Positions 25,814 to 35,506 of a stretch of DNA of 64,000 bases are shown here, piece after piece. Source of the DNA: Chitinophaga barathri (GTDB lineage Bacteria; Bacteroidota; Bacteroidia; Chitinophagales; Chitinophagaceae); assembly GCF_003807585.1 (NCBI RefSeq), contig NZ_RMBX01000012.1, forward strand, positions 186,001-250,000, in the 5' to 3' direction. The notes beneath the pieces were generated by a model, which had not been told where the DNA came from, ran no database searches, and worked only from the letters and a program-made list of their open reading frames with translations. Numbering within the stretch: the stretch's first letter is position 1; the number at the start of each line of letters is the position of its first letter. The translations under genes and the position numbers were made by a program.

Positions 25814-27022
25814 ATGTATACGCCATCCGGCCACCTGACTTATTGCACCAATATTCACGCAGGCGAAAGCTGGGGAGATCATTTTGCCCAGCTGCAGCGG
25901 TTCATTCCCGCCGTAAAAGCGCTTGTAAGCCCGGACAAGCCCTTTGGCATCGGCCTGCGGCTCAGTAACCTGGCCAGCCTCGAATTGTCGAAGGAAGGGC
26001 CTTTAAATGCCTTTCGTGAATGGTTGAAAAAAAATGATTGTTACGTATATACCATGAACGGGTTTCCATACGGCGGTTTTCACCATGAGCGCGTAAAAGA
26101 CCAGGTGCATACGCCGGATTGGGCCACTGCGGAACGTGTATCTTATACCATCCGCCTCTTCCGCATACTGGCGGCATTACTGCCTGAAGGCATGGAAGGC
26201 GGCGTGTCCACCTCTCCGCTGTCCTACCGCATCTGGCACCGCTGCGGCGAAGAACATAAGGCCATCATGGAAAGCGCCACGCTGAACATGCTGCTGGTAG
26301 TGGAGCAACTGATCCATATTCACCGCGGCGGCGGCCCCCTGCTTCACCTGGACGTGGAGCCCGAGCCGGACGGCATGTTGGAAAACTCTAAGGAATACAT
26401 CGACTGGTATTTCCAGCACCTGCTTCCCGCGGGCGTGATGATATTCACGGAGAAGTTCGGCATGACGGAAGAAGAAGCCACACTGGCCATTAAAAATCAT
26501 GTGCAGCTGTGTTATGACGTATGCCACTTCGCGGTGAGCTACGAAGAGCCGAAAGTAGTGCTGGAACGCCTGCACTTCTTTGGCCTGAAAGTTGGTAAGA
26601 TACAGATAAGCGCCGCGCTGAAAGGCCTCTTCCCGAAAGAGGGAAGGGAAGCTGTAGTCAATGCGTTTGCGGCTTTTAACGAAGATATATACCTGCACCA
26701 GGTGATCGCGCGGATGGACAACGATCAGAAAGTACATTATCCCGATATGCCCGCGGCACTCGCTGATGCCGGCAGGGCAGACCTGGAAGAATGGCGCGCG
26801 CATTTCCACGTGCCGGTATTTGTACAGGACTTTGGCGTACTCACTTCCACCCGCGACGATATCAGCCGCGTGCTGGCATTGCAGGCCGCCAAACCGTTCA
26901 CCCAACACCTTGAAGTGGAAACCTATACCTGGGAAGTACTGCCTCCGGGATTAAAACAGGAAATGGGCGGATCCATCGCCAGGGAGATGAAATGGGTGTT
27001 GCAACAGTTGGAATTATCCTGA
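25814..27022 (+). CDS. eboE: Metabolite traffic protein EboE, TIM-barrel isomerase-like
   Basis: A 402-residue TIM-barrel protein starting MYTPSGHLTYCTNIHAGESW, the EboE signature. Acidic and histidine residues of a metal site are visible in HLDVEPEPDG, LCYDVCHFAV, KVGKIQISAAL and VPVFVQDFG. The reaction is unknown. It starts 38 bp after eboD and is followed by eboF after 51 bp. Confidence 0.92.
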   Translation: MYTPSGHLTYCTNIHAGESWGDHFAQLQRFIPAVKALVSPDKPFGIGLRLSNLASLELSKEGPLNAFREWLKKNDCYVYTMNGFPYGGFHHERVKDQVHTPDWATAERVSYTIRLFRILAALLPEGMEGGVSTSPLSYRIWHRCGEEHKAIMESATLNMLLVVEQLIHIHRGGGPLLHLDVEPEPDGMLENSKEYIDWYFQHLLPAGVMIFTEKFGMTEEEATLAIKNHVQLCYDVCHFAVSYEEPKVVLERLHFFGLKVGKIQISAALKGLFPKEGREAVVNAFAAFNEDIYLHQVIARMDNDQKVHYPDMPAALADAGRADLEEWRAHFHVPVFVQDFGVLTSTRDDISRVLALQAAKPFTQHLEVETYTWEVLPPGLKQEMGGSIAREMKWVLQQLELS

Positions 27023-27073
27023 CATGGCCCTAGCTTTGGACCGGAATTGTAACGCGATAGAAGAACAGAAACT

Positions 27074-28444
27074 ATGAAAAAAACGGTGGTAATAGATGTG
27101 GTAGGATTGTCTGCTGCCCTGATCGGCGAACACACGCCCTTTTTGACAGCTTACGCTAAAAAACGCCATACATCTGCCATTGCGCCGATGTTGCCCGCAG
27201 TGACCACTGCCGTACAGTCCACTTACCTCACCGGCCAGTGGCCCAGCGAACACGGTATTGTAGGCAATGGCTGGTACGACCGCACAGACAGCGAAATCAA
27301 GTTCTGGAAACAATCCAACAAACTCGTATACGGCGAAAAGGTATGGGAACGCGCACGCCAGCTGCATCCCGGTTTCACCTGTTCAAAAATGTTCTGGTGG
27401 TACAATATGTATTCCAGTGCGGACTTCTCCGTAACCCCGCGCCCGCAATACCTGTCTGACGGCCGCAAGGCACCGGACTGTTATTCACATCCCGCCTCCC
27501 TCCGCGACCGCCTGCAGCAGGAGCTGGGCACCTTTCCCCTTTTCCAGTTCTGGGGCCCGGGCGCCAATATCAAAAGCACACAATGGATAGCCGATGCGTC
27601 CATCCTCACAGATAAATGGCACAATCCGGACCTCACACTCATCTATCTCCCGCACCTGGACTATTGCCTCCAGAAATTCGGTCACGACTACACGAAGATC
27701 GCGCCTGAGCTGAAAGCGATAGATGGCGTGGTGCGCCAACTGGTAGAATACTACGAACAGCAGCAAAGCGAAATCATCATATTATCGGAATACGGCATCA
27801 CGAACGTCAGCAAACCCATTCACATCAACCGGCTGCTGCGGGAGCACGGACTGATCAGCGTGAGAGTGGAAAGAGGCCTTGAGCTGCTGGATGCCGGCGC
27901 CTCCCGGGCCTTTGCCGTGGCGGATCACCAGCTGGCGCATATTTACATCAACGATCCGTGTTGCCTGAAGGAAGTACGCGAACTGGTGGAAAATATTCCC
28001 GGCGTAGAACTGGTACTGGACCGGGAAGGCAAACACGAACACCACCTGCACCACGAACGGAGCGGAGACATCGTGCTGGTAGCCGACGAGGACAGCTGGT
28101 TCACTTACTATTACTGGGAAGACGATGCCAAAGCGCCGGACTTCGCCCGCATCGTGGATATTCACCGCAAGCCCGGGTACGACCCGGTGGAGATGTTCCT
28201 GAACCCGGCCGATCCTTTCGTGAAAATGAAAGTGATAGGCAAGGTGCTGAAAAAGAAACTCGGCTTCCGCTACCTCATGGACGTGATCCCGCTGGATGCC
28301 ACACTCATTAAAGGCTCGCACGGGCGGATCAGCGGGGACAAAAAAGATCACCCTGTCCTTATTACCTCACAAAAGGTAAAGGACAATGTGCAGGCCGTGG
28401 ATGTGCATGATATTATTTTGCAGCACCTGGGGCTGGAGGGGTAA
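27074..28444 (+). CDS. eboF: Alkaline phosphatase-like phosphodiesterase EboF
   Basis: A 456-residue enzyme of the nucleotide pyrophosphatase/phosphodiesterase type within the alkaline phosphatase superfamily. The first metal aspartate is D8 (VIDVVGLS), the threonine nucleophile lies in AVTTAVQSTYLTG (about 42-54), and other metal ligands are in YLPHLDYCLQKFGHD and LSEYGITNVSKPIHIN. There is no signal peptide, so it is cytoplasmic. It closes the cluster, with hairpins at 28483-28534 after it. Confidence 0.92.
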   Translation: MKKTVVIDVVGLSAALIGEHTPFLTAYAKKRHTSAIAPMLPAVTTAVQSTYLTGQWPSEHGIVGNGWYDRTDSEIKFWKQSNKLVYGEKVWERARQLHPGFTCSKMFWWYNMYSSADFSVTPRPQYLSDGRKAPDCYSHPASLRDRLQQELGTFPLFQFWGPGANIKSTQWIADASILTDKWHNPDLTLIYLPHLDYCLQKFGHDYTKIAPELKAIDGVVRQLVEYYEQQQSEIIILSEYGITNVSKPIHINRLLREHGLISVRVERGLELLDAGASRAFAVADHQLAHIYINDPCCLKEVRELVENIPGVELVLDREGKHEHHLHHERSGDIVLVADEDSWFTYYYWEDDAKAPDFARIVDIHRKPGYDPVEMFLNPADPFVKMKVIGKVLKKKLGFRYLMDVIPLDATLIKGSHGRISGDKKDHPVLITSQKVKDNVQAVDVHDIILQHLGLEG

Positions 28445-28482
28445 AATGTTATTCCCGTTGTCATAATGCAATGAATATTCCC

Positions 28483-28534
28483 AATCGGCTCGGATTTCGC
28501 CCGAAAATGAGCCGATTAGCCGGTTTAACCGGCT
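28483..28534 (+). terminator. Double hairpin after the ebo cluster
   Basis: AATCGGCTC (28483-28491) pairs perfectly with GAGCCGATT (28509-28517); directly after it AGCCGG-TTTAA-CCGGCT (28518-28534) forms a second hairpin. Neither has a T-run. The shared GAGCCG/CCGGCT arms allow alternative pairing. Confidence 0.6.
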
Positions 28535-28711
28535 CATGCAGACCGGCTTGCTGCGGAGCCTCCCCCGCTCATCTATTTTATCCTGATAATTTCCCATTCA
28601 TTCCTTACATTTAATTGCAACCGATTGCTGTCAAAAGGGATAAGGGTTTCCCAACCCGTCCGCCACGTTAGATGCAGATAGGTAAGCAAAGGCTAAATCA
28701 AATTATTTCTT

Positions 28712-30046
28712 ATGAAAAGGAGAGACTTTCTGAAGACCGGCGCCATGGCCGGCGTAGGGGCAGGGATCACTGTCCTGAACTTCCCCGTGTTCGGTAAAAA
28801 CGCCCCCAGCAACAAACTGGTGATCGGGATGATGGGGGTGAATTCCCGCGGCAACTGGCTGGCCAAAGTAGCCTCCAAGCTGCCGAATGCGGAAGTGGGT
28901 TTTATTTGTGACGTGGACGACGTTGCGGCCGGAAAGGGGTTGAAAGCCGTAAGCCAGCAGGCACGCAAGCCGGAAGTGCTGAAAGATGTGCGGAAGATGC
29001 TGGAAAGGAAAGACCTGGACGCGGTGATGATCGCCGCACCGGACCACTGGCATGCGCCCGCCGCCATTATGGCCTGCGCGGCCGGGAAACATGTGTACGT
29101 GGAAAAACCGGTAGGCCACAACCCCTGCGAAGGTGAAATGGTAGTGGAAGCTGCCGCAAAATACAACCGCACGGTGCAGATGGGCAACCAGCGCCGCTCC
29201 TGGCCCAATATGCGCCAGGCTTATAAAGAGATACACGAGGACGGGATCATTGGCCGGGTGTACTTCGCCCGCGGCTGGTATGTGAACGACCGTAAACCGA
29301 TAGGCGTAGGCAAAAAAGTGCCCGTGCCCGCGAACCTGGATTGGAACCTCTGGCAGGGCCCGGCGCCACGCCGCGATTTTATTGACAATGTGGTGCATTA
29401 CGACTGGCATTGGCGCTGGCAGTGGGGCACCGGCGAAGCCTGCAACAACGGTACACACGAAGTGGACTGTATGCGCTGGTTCATGGGCGTGGATTATCCC
29501 ACCACGGTCACCTCTTCCGGCGGCCGCTTCGCCTATTCCGGCGACGACTGGGAAACACCCGATACACAGACCATCACCTTCAACTTCGAAGGCAACCGCG
29601 CCATCGTGTGGGAAGGCCGCAGCTCCCATCCCTACAAGCTGGAAGGGTCAGGGCGGGGCTTCACCATCTTCGGCGAAAAAGGTTCCCTTTACTGCGATGG
29701 CGGTGACAGCTATAAGATCATGGACCTGAAAGGCGCCGTGGTAAAAGAAGTAAAAGAGAGCAAAACAGAGAACCGCGACGCCACCAACGTGGTGAGCCCC
29801 GCCGGGGAATTCCTGGACGCGGTACACATCAGCAACTGGATGGAAACCATCAGGGGAAATGCCAAGCTGAACTACGGCATCCTGGAAGGCAGCAAAAGCG
29901 TGCTGCTCTGCCACCTGGGCAATATTTCCCAGCGCACCGGCTCCATCCTCACCACCGATCCGAAAAATGGTCATATTCTGCATAACAAGGAAGCAGCCGC
30001 ACTTTGGGGACGGTCCTACGAAAAGGGCTGGGAACCAAAGGTGTAA
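28712..30046 (+). CDS. Tat-exported Gfo/Idh/MocA family oxidoreductase
   Basis: A 444-residue protein with a twin-arginine signal (MKRRDFLKTGAMAG), so it is folded, probably with cofactor, before export to the periplasm. The Rossmann part begins LVIGMMGVNSRG, the catalytic EKP is at 131-133, and the downstream GTHEVDCMRW motif carries the second catalytic histidine. Its export sets it apart from the cytoplasmic relative at 11711. It could perform the periplasmic C3 oxidation that DUF1080 proteins require (inference). It is transcribed alone and ends in a terminator. Confidence 0.9.
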   Translation: MKRRDFLKTGAMAGVGAGITVLNFPVFGKNAPSNKLVIGMMGVNSRGNWLAKVASKLPNAEVGFICDVDDVAAGKGLKAVSQQARKPEVLKDVRKMLERKDLDAVMIAAPDHWHAPAAIMACAAGKHVYVEKPVGHNPCEGEMVVEAAAKYNRTVQMGNQRRSWPNMRQAYKEIHEDGIIGRVYFARGWYVNDRKPIGVGKKVPVPANLDWNLWQGPAPRRDFIDNVVHYDWHWRWQWGTGEACNNGTHEVDCMRWFMGVDYPTTVTSSGGRFAYSGDDWETPDTQTITFNFEGNRAIVWEGRSSHPYKLEGSGRGFTIFGEKGSLYCDGGDSYKIMDLKGAVVKEVKESKTENRDATNVVSPAGEFLDAVHISNWMETIRGNAKLNYGILEGSKSVLLCHLGNISQRTGSILTTDPKNGHILHNKEAAALWGRSYEKGWEPKV

Positions 30047-30083
30047 AGAAAGGGGGCCGCAATTTCAGCGGCCTCTTTCTTTT
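30045..30083 (+). terminator. Terminator after the Tat-exported oxidoreductase
   Basis: A long stem: AAAGAAAG...GGCCGC, loop AATTTCA, GCGGCC...TTTCTTT, overlapping the stop codon. Confidence 0.85.
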
Positions 30084-30202
30084 GTATTATTTAATTATTA
30101 AATTGGCTCCCACGGTTTTTACCGGTCAACCAAAAGCTGAATATTTGCCCCCGCGGAATCTAAAGCCGCGCTACGGCAACCAGTTTAAACATAGGAATCA
30201 GC

Positions 30203-30799
30203 ATGTCTTCCAGGGAGTCAGAAGAAATATTATTAGTGGATGCATTAAGGGAAAACGACGTCGCGGCGTTTGATGCCCTGTACCGCCTGTATTTTCCCTC
30301 TGTGTACGCAAACATACTCCGCCTGGTGCGGGAGCCTTCCGCTGCGCAGGATATTGTGCAGGAAGTGTTTATCCGCCTCTGGGAAAAAAGACATTCGCTG
30401 AAAGCAGGTACTACGGCGGGCAACTGGCTGTTTGTAGTCAGTTATAACCGTTCTGTCAATCACCTCCGCGCCACGCTCAGGCAACGGCTGCATATGGAAG
30501 GGTTTGCGGAACAGGCGGATATGTCCGGCGCCGCAGAATGGGATCATACCAGCCTGCAGCTGGAAGTGCTGGAAAAAGCGATCGACCAGCTGCCGCCCCA
30601 GCGCAAAAAGGTGTTCCTGCTGTGTAAGATGGAAGGCAAAACATATGCGGAAGCCGCTTCCGAACTCCAGATATCCCACAATACCGTAAAAGAGCACATC
30701 TCCAAAGCCAGCCGGTTCATCCACGATTACATCCGCCTGCAGCCCGAATGGCAGGCGTTGGCCATCGCAGCGCCTTTGGCGGTTGTTTATTTCTCCTGA
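30203..30799 (+). CDS. ECF sigma factor, FecI-like
   Basis: A 198-residue RNA polymerase sigma factor. Region 2 is seen in LYFPSVYANILRLV and DIVQEVFIRLWEKR (about 30-65); region 4 in LPPQRKKVFLLCKMEG and TYAEAASELQISHNTVKEHI (about 130-175). The next gene is a FecR anti-sigma factor, followed by a SusC with the STN signalling domain, so this is a cell-surface signalling relay that turns on the SusCD operon when the substrate binds. Confidence 0.94.
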   Translation: MSSRESEEILLVDALRENDVAAFDALYRLYFPSVYANILRLVREPSAAQDIVQEVFIRLWEKRHSLKAGTTAGNWLFVVSYNRSVNHLRATLRQRLHMEGFAEQADMSGAAEWDHTSLQLEVLEKAIDQLPPQRKKVFLLCKMEGKTYAEAASELQISHNTVKEHISKASRFIHDYIRLQPEWQALAIAAPLAVVYFS

Positions 30800-30854
30800 A
30801 AAGAAACGCCCTTAAAAATATTTTTTACCCCAACCACCCTTTTTACACCACCCG

Positions 30855-32063
30855 GTGTATTTATATCAAAAGGTACCTGATTTGACGCAACCTGAACAAT
30901 ATCTTAAAACGCTGCTGGCCAAAGAACAATGGACAGATGAAGAAAGCCGCTGGCTGCTTCATTACCTGGAACATACGCCCGCCGCGGAACTGAAAGAAAT
31001 GCTGCTGGAAGAGTTCCATCAAAGGAACATCCCGGTACCGGATCTTTCCCTGCAGGAAAACATCCTGGACCGCATCCATGCACAGATGCAGCCCGTCCGG
31101 GAAACGAAGGCCGTGCCTATGCGCCGCTTCCGGGGCTGGCAGGTGGCGGCGGCCATTGCAGGTATTATCGTGCTCACGGGCGGTATTATCCGCTTCAGCC
31201 TTCAGCAGCCAAAGCAGGGTAACGCAACGGATCAGGCTGTTGCTTCCGCGGACCTTCACAAAGGAGATATTGCGCCGGGAGGAAACAAAGCACGCCTGGT
31301 GCTGAGCAATGGCAGCTCCGTAGTGCTGGACCAGGCGGCGGACGGTGCTATTGCAGGCGAAGAAAAGATACGCAAGCAGGATGAATCGCTGATCTACAAC
31401 GAAGACGGACAGGATGGGAAAATGGCCTACAATACCCTCATCACCCCGAGGGGCGGACAGTACCGCGTACAACTCTCCGATGGCACGAAAATATGGCTGA
31501 ACGCCGCCAGCAGCCTGGAATACCCGATGGCATTCAACGGCAGCGAAAGAGAAGTAAAACTTTCAGGCGAAGCTTATTTTGAAGTGGCCACGGATGCCTT
31601 CAAACCTTTTTATGTGACCATGAACGGCATGAAAGTACAGGTACTGGGCACGAATTTCAACATCAAAGCCTATGCGGATGAGCGGGAGTTTACCACGACG
31701 CTCACGGCGGGCGCGGTACGGGTAATATCCGCTGGTAAACAGGTAACGCTGAAACCCGGCCAGCAATCTACGTTTACGCCCGCATCCAACTCACTGGCCA
31801 TGGCGGAAGGCGACCCGGAAGGCGCCACTGCATGGAAAAACGGTATCATCAATTTCCGCAACGACGAGTTATCCGCCGTTATGCGGGAGCTGGGCCGCTG
31901 GTATGATGTGGATGTAGCGTATGACAACAAAGTTACCGGGAACATTCATGTAACAGGCGCGATGCGCAAACAGGAGAACCTTTCGCAGGCATTAAGAATT
32001 CTGGAACTTACAGCCAATGTACACTTTACGGTAGAGGGGAGAACCGTAAGGGTCAGTCAATAA
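30855..32063 (+). CDS. FecR family anti-sigma factor
   Basis: A 402-residue inner-membrane regulator. Residues 1-90 are cytoplasmic and should hold the sigma factor; a transmembrane helix (VAAAIAGIIVLTGGIIRF) lies at about 97-115; the periplasmic FecR domain shows LITPRGGQYRVQLSDGTKIW and GEAYFEVATD; and a DUF4974-type domain (FRNDELSAVMRELGRWYDVD) closes the chain. I use the GTG start at 30855, because no ATG lies early in the frame. It receives the signal from the STN domain of the SusC at 32158. Confidence 0.92.
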   Translation: MYLYQKVPDLTQPEQYLKTLLAKEQWTDEESRWLLHYLEHTPAAELKEMLLEEFHQRNIPVPDLSLQENILDRIHAQMQPVRETKAVPMRRFRGWQVAAAIAGIIVLTGGIIRFSLQQPKQGNATDQAVASADLHKGDIAPGGNKARLVLSNGSSVVLDQAADGAIAGEEKIRKQDESLIYNEDGQDGKMAYNTLITPRGGQYRVQLSDGTKIWLNAASSLEYPMAFNGSEREVKLSGEAYFEVATDAFKPFYVTMNGMKVQVLGTNFNIKAYADEREFTTTLTAGAVRVISAGKQVTLKPGQQSTFTPASNSLAMAEGDPEGATAWKNGIINFRNDELSAVMRELGRWYDVDVAYDNKVTGNIHVTGAMRKQENLSQALRILELTANVHFTVEGRTVRVSQ

Positions 32064-32087
32064 AAAACTACCATGAAACTTATCTGA

Positions 32088-32116
32088 ACCGGCAGGGCAC
32101 TGCCTGTATAGCCGGT
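32088..32116 (+). promoter_or_regulatory. Hairpin in the FecR-SusC spacer
   Basis: ACCGGC (32088-32093) pairs with GCCGGT (32111-32116), with a second inner CAGG/CCTG pairing. Its position in the 94-bp spacer before the SusC gene suggests a partial terminator or leader structure. Confidence 0.4.
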
Positions 32117-32157
32117 GTATTGTCCATTTTGAAATTATTGAACTTAAAAACATACCA

Positions 32158-35100
32158 ATGTTGAACTACAGAATCAAGGCGCTGAAACACCTGCTGCTGA
32201 TTGTGCTGCTGGCGGGGCTGCATCTCACGGCCCTGGCCAGGGTACAGGATGTGCCGCTGAACGTGACGGTAAACAACGCGCGGCTGGAAACGGTGTTTAA
32301 GATCATCCGCCAGCAAAGCGATTACCTGTTCATCTTCCGGGACGAAAACATGGCCCGCGTTAAAACGAATATCACGCTGCAGCTGCGCAACGCTACCATA
32401 CAGGAAGTGATGGACCGCGCGCTGGAAGGCCTGCCGCTCACCTATCGCATCGTGGACAAAACGGTGATACTGATGAAGCCGGAAGATAAAACAACACAGC
32501 AGGTGAAAGCCATTACCATATCGGGTGTGGTGCTGGATAATGAAAACAGGGAAGCGCTGCCCGGCGTGTCCGTATCTGTAAAAGGCGCCGCCGGCGGCAC
32601 GGTGACCGATGCGAACGGCCGCTTCCAGCTGGCGAACGTCAGCGAACAGGCCACGCTGCTGTTTTCCTACATTGGCTTCACTACACAATCCGTGGAGATA
32701 AAAGACGGCAAAAACCTCACCATCCTCCTGCAACGCGAAAGCCGCTCCATGCAGCAGGTAGTGGTGGTCGGATACGGTACACAAAAGAAAACAGAACTGA
32801 CCGGCTCCATCAGCACATTCAAACCCGATGACCTGAATGCCCGGCCGGTACTGGGCCCGGACCAGATGTTGCAGGGGCGTATGCCGGGTGTGAACGTATC
32901 TTCTTCTTCCGGTATGCCCGGCGGCGCGCTGCGTGTAAGCGTACGCGGCACAGGCTCGCTCAGCGCGAACAATGAACCGCTGTATGTGATCGACGGCGTG
33001 CCCATCATCCCGCACAACGCGGCCATCTTCAACTTCGGTGGTGAAATGAACCCGCTGGCCCAGCTGAACCCGGCGGACATCGCCTCCATTGAAGTACTGA
33101 AAGACGCATCCTCCGCCGCTATATACGGCTCACGCGCCACGAACGGCGTAGTGATCATCACCACCAAAAGCGGCCGCAAAGGCACTGGCGGGCTCAATGT
33201 AAACGCATGGACCGGTGTTACGGATGTGCCCAACCTGCGTAAAGTGAAAATGGCGGACTCCAAACTGTACCTGGAAGTGGCGAACGAAGCGATTGATAAC
33301 TACAACCAGCAATACGGTTACGAGCCAGGCAACAGCAAGTTCATTCCCGGTGTGGACAATCCCTATCCCGGCCTGCCCGAAACGGACTGGATGAAACTGG
33401 TGCTGCGCAAAGCCTGGTCGCAAAACCTGGACATCTCCGCATCAGGCGGCAATGACAAGACCACCTATTACATCTCCGGCGGCGTGCTGAACCAGCAGGG
33501 CACCGTGATCTACAACGACCTGAAAAAATACACCGGCCGCATCAACCTCGCGTCTGAACCGCTCAGCTGGCTGAAAACCGGTGTGAACCTCAGCTTCAGT
33601 TATTCGGACAACAACAGGGTGCCCGGCTCCAACCTCGGCTCTTCCGTGATGAGCAGAAGCCTTCCCCACCGCCCGTTTGACCGGCCTTACAAACCGGATG
33701 GCAGCTACTACGTAGGCGGCACGCCCGATCTCGTATATCACAATCCCATCCAGATATTAAGAGAAGAAGTAGCCGCGCTGAAAAGCTACCGTATGCTTGG
33801 CAATGCTTTCGCGGAGATACGTTTCTCTCCTTCTTTTACCTATAAAACTTCTTTCGGTACGGACCTTGGTCTTACCCACGATTACGTGTATTACAACCAG
33901 GCGCATCCCTACGGCACCGGCAACGGCAGGCTGATAGACGAACGCCGGTGGATGACGAACATACTGCTGGAAAACACGCTCACTTACACACACCAGTTCG
34001 GCGGCGTAAAGCTGGACCTGTTGGGCGGCCATTCCTTCCAGCGCGTGATGACTTCCGCCAGCAGCATCGACGGCAACGGTTTCCCCGCGCCATCGTTTGA
34101 CGTGCTGGCAGCGGCTTCCGTGATCACCAACGCCACCACCAACCTGTACGGGAACGCCATGGAATCTTATTTCGGCCGTGCGAACCTTGCCTGGAAAGAG
34201 AAGTACCTGCTGGGCGCTTCCATCCGTACAGACGGGTCTTCGCGCTTCTCCCCCGATAACCGGTATGGTTATTTTCCTTCCGTATCCGCGGGCTGGCAGG
34301 TGTCCAAAGAACCTTTCTGGACCTTCAGCGGCACGGATCTTAAAGTTCGCGCGAGCTATGGCTCCACGGGCAACCAGGAAGGCGTGAGCAACTACGCTTA
34401 CCAATCCCTCACCGGCGGCGGTTATAACTACGACGGCAAAAGCGGTATCGCCATCACAGGATTTGGTAACAACGACCTTACCTGGGAAAAAGCGAACCAG
34501 TTTGATGCGGGCATCGACCTCTCACTGCTGAAAAACAGGGTGAACCTTACCGTGGATTATTTCCTGAAGAACACGACGAACCTGCTGTACAACATGCCGG
34601 TCCACGCCACCTCCGGCTTCACCAGCCTGACGAGCAACATCGGGTCTATGAGGAACAACGGCCTGGAAGTAGCGTTGGGGACAGATTTCCAGTTCGGGGA
34701 ACTGCAATGGCGTTCGGACTTTAATATCTCCTTTATCAAAAACCGCATCACCTCACTTATCGGCAACAACGATGTGCTGTCCATCGGCGGCAACAGGGCC
34801 TTGCAGGTAGGGTACGACATCGGTAGCATCTGGGTGTATAAAATGATCGGCATTTTCCAGGATGACAAAGAAGTGCCCGCGCCGCTGAAAGCTATTGGGG
34901 TAAGAGCGGGAGACGTGCATTACGAAGATGTGAACGGCGACGGCAATATCGATATCAACGACCGCCAGATCGTGGGCAGTTCCAATCCTGATTTTTTTGG
35001 CGGCTGGAACAACACCTTCCGCTGGCGCAACTTTGATCTCACCGTTTTCTTCAACTACTCCGTAGGCCAGGAAATATACGCTTCTTCACGTATCACCATC

Positions 35101-35487
35101 GAAAGGCTGGGGCAGAACAATGTGAACAATGTGGCCAGGGTAGCGGAAGACAGGTGGACAGGGCCGGGCACGAGCAATACCACGCCGCGGGCCATTTACA
35201 GTCTTGCATACAACCTCTATAATTCATCGAGGTGGATGGAAGACGGATCTTTCCTGCGCCTGCGTACCGCATCCCTCGGGTATGAGCTGCCGCGCGCATT
35301 GCTGCAAAAGGTGCACATCAAACGCCTGCGTGTATATGCACAGGCGGATAATCTCTGGCTCTGGACCAAATATTCCGGCCTCGATCCGGAGGTGTCCTCC
35401 AACCTGGACCCCCGTTTTATCGGGGAGGACAATCTTGTATTGCCCCAGCCGCGGGCCTTCAACTTCGGCATAAACCTGAATTTCTAA
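32158..35487 (+). CDS. SusC/RagA-type TonB-linked outer membrane transporter with STN domain
   Basis: A 1109-residue receptor. After the signal peptide (to about 28) comes an STN signalling domain (about 50-107), a carboxypeptidase-regulatory-like beta domain (121-195), a TonB-box-like VVVVGYGTQKK at 201-211, the plug (LQGRMPGVNVSSSSGMPGG, YVIDGVPI) and a C-terminal beta-barrel ending FNFGINLNF. It imports a large solute, usually glycan or peptide, with the SusD lipoprotein next to it. The STN domain links it to the FecR/sigma pair upstream. Substrate unknown. Confidence 0.95.
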   Translation: MLNYRIKALKHLLLIVLLAGLHLTALARVQDVPLNVTVNNARLETVFKIIRQQSDYLFIFRDENMARVKTNITLQLRNATIQEVMDRALEGLPLTYRIVDKTVILMKPEDKTTQQVKAITISGVVLDNENREALPGVSVSVKGAAGGTVTDANGRFQLANVSEQATLLFSYIGFTTQSVEIKDGKNLTILLQRESRSMQQVVVVGYGTQKKTELTGSISTFKPDDLNARPVLGPDQMLQGRMPGVNVSSSSGMPGGALRVSVRGTGSLSANNEPLYVIDGVPIIPHNAAIFNFGGEMNPLAQLNPADIASIEVLKDASSAAIYGSRATNGVVIITTKSGRKGTGGLNVNAWTGVTDVPNLRKVKMADSKLYLEVANEAIDNYNQQYGYEPGNSKFIPGVDNPYPGLPETDWMKLVLRKAWSQNLDISASGGNDKTTYYISGGVLNQQGTVIYNDLKKYTGRINLASEPLSWLKTGVNLSFSYSDNNRVPGSNLGSSVMSRSLPHRPFDRPYKPDGSYYVGGTPDLVYHNPIQILREEVAALKSYRMLGNAFAEIRFSPSFTYKTSFGTDLGLTHDYVYYNQAHPYGTGNGRLIDERRWMTNILLENTLTYTHQFGGVKLDLLGGHSFQRVMTSASSIDGNGFPAPSFDVLAAASVITNATTNLYGNAMESYFGRANLAWKEKYLLGASIRTDGSSRFSPDNRYGYFPSVSAGWQVSKEPFWTFSGTDLKVRASYGSTGNQEGVSNYAYQSLTGGGYNYDGKSGIAITGFGNNDLTWEKANQFDAGIDLSLLKNRVNLTVDYFLKNTTNLLYNMPVHATSGFTSLTSNIGSMRNNGLEVALGTDFQFGELQWRSDFNISFIKNRITSLIGNNDVLSIGGNRALQVGYDIGSIWVYKMIGIFQDDKEVPAPLKAIGVRAGDVHYEDVNGDGNIDINDRQIVGSSNPDFFGGWNNTFRWRNFDLTVFFNYSVGQEIYASSRITIERLGQNNVNNVARVAEDRWTGPGTSNTTPRAIYSLAYNLYNSSRWMEDGSFLRLRTASLGYELPRALLQKVHIKRLRVYAQADNLWLWTKYSGLDPEVSSNLDPRFIGEDNLVLPQPRAFNFGINLNF

Positions 35488-35506
35488 ACCGATGCAAAAT
35501 ATTGTT

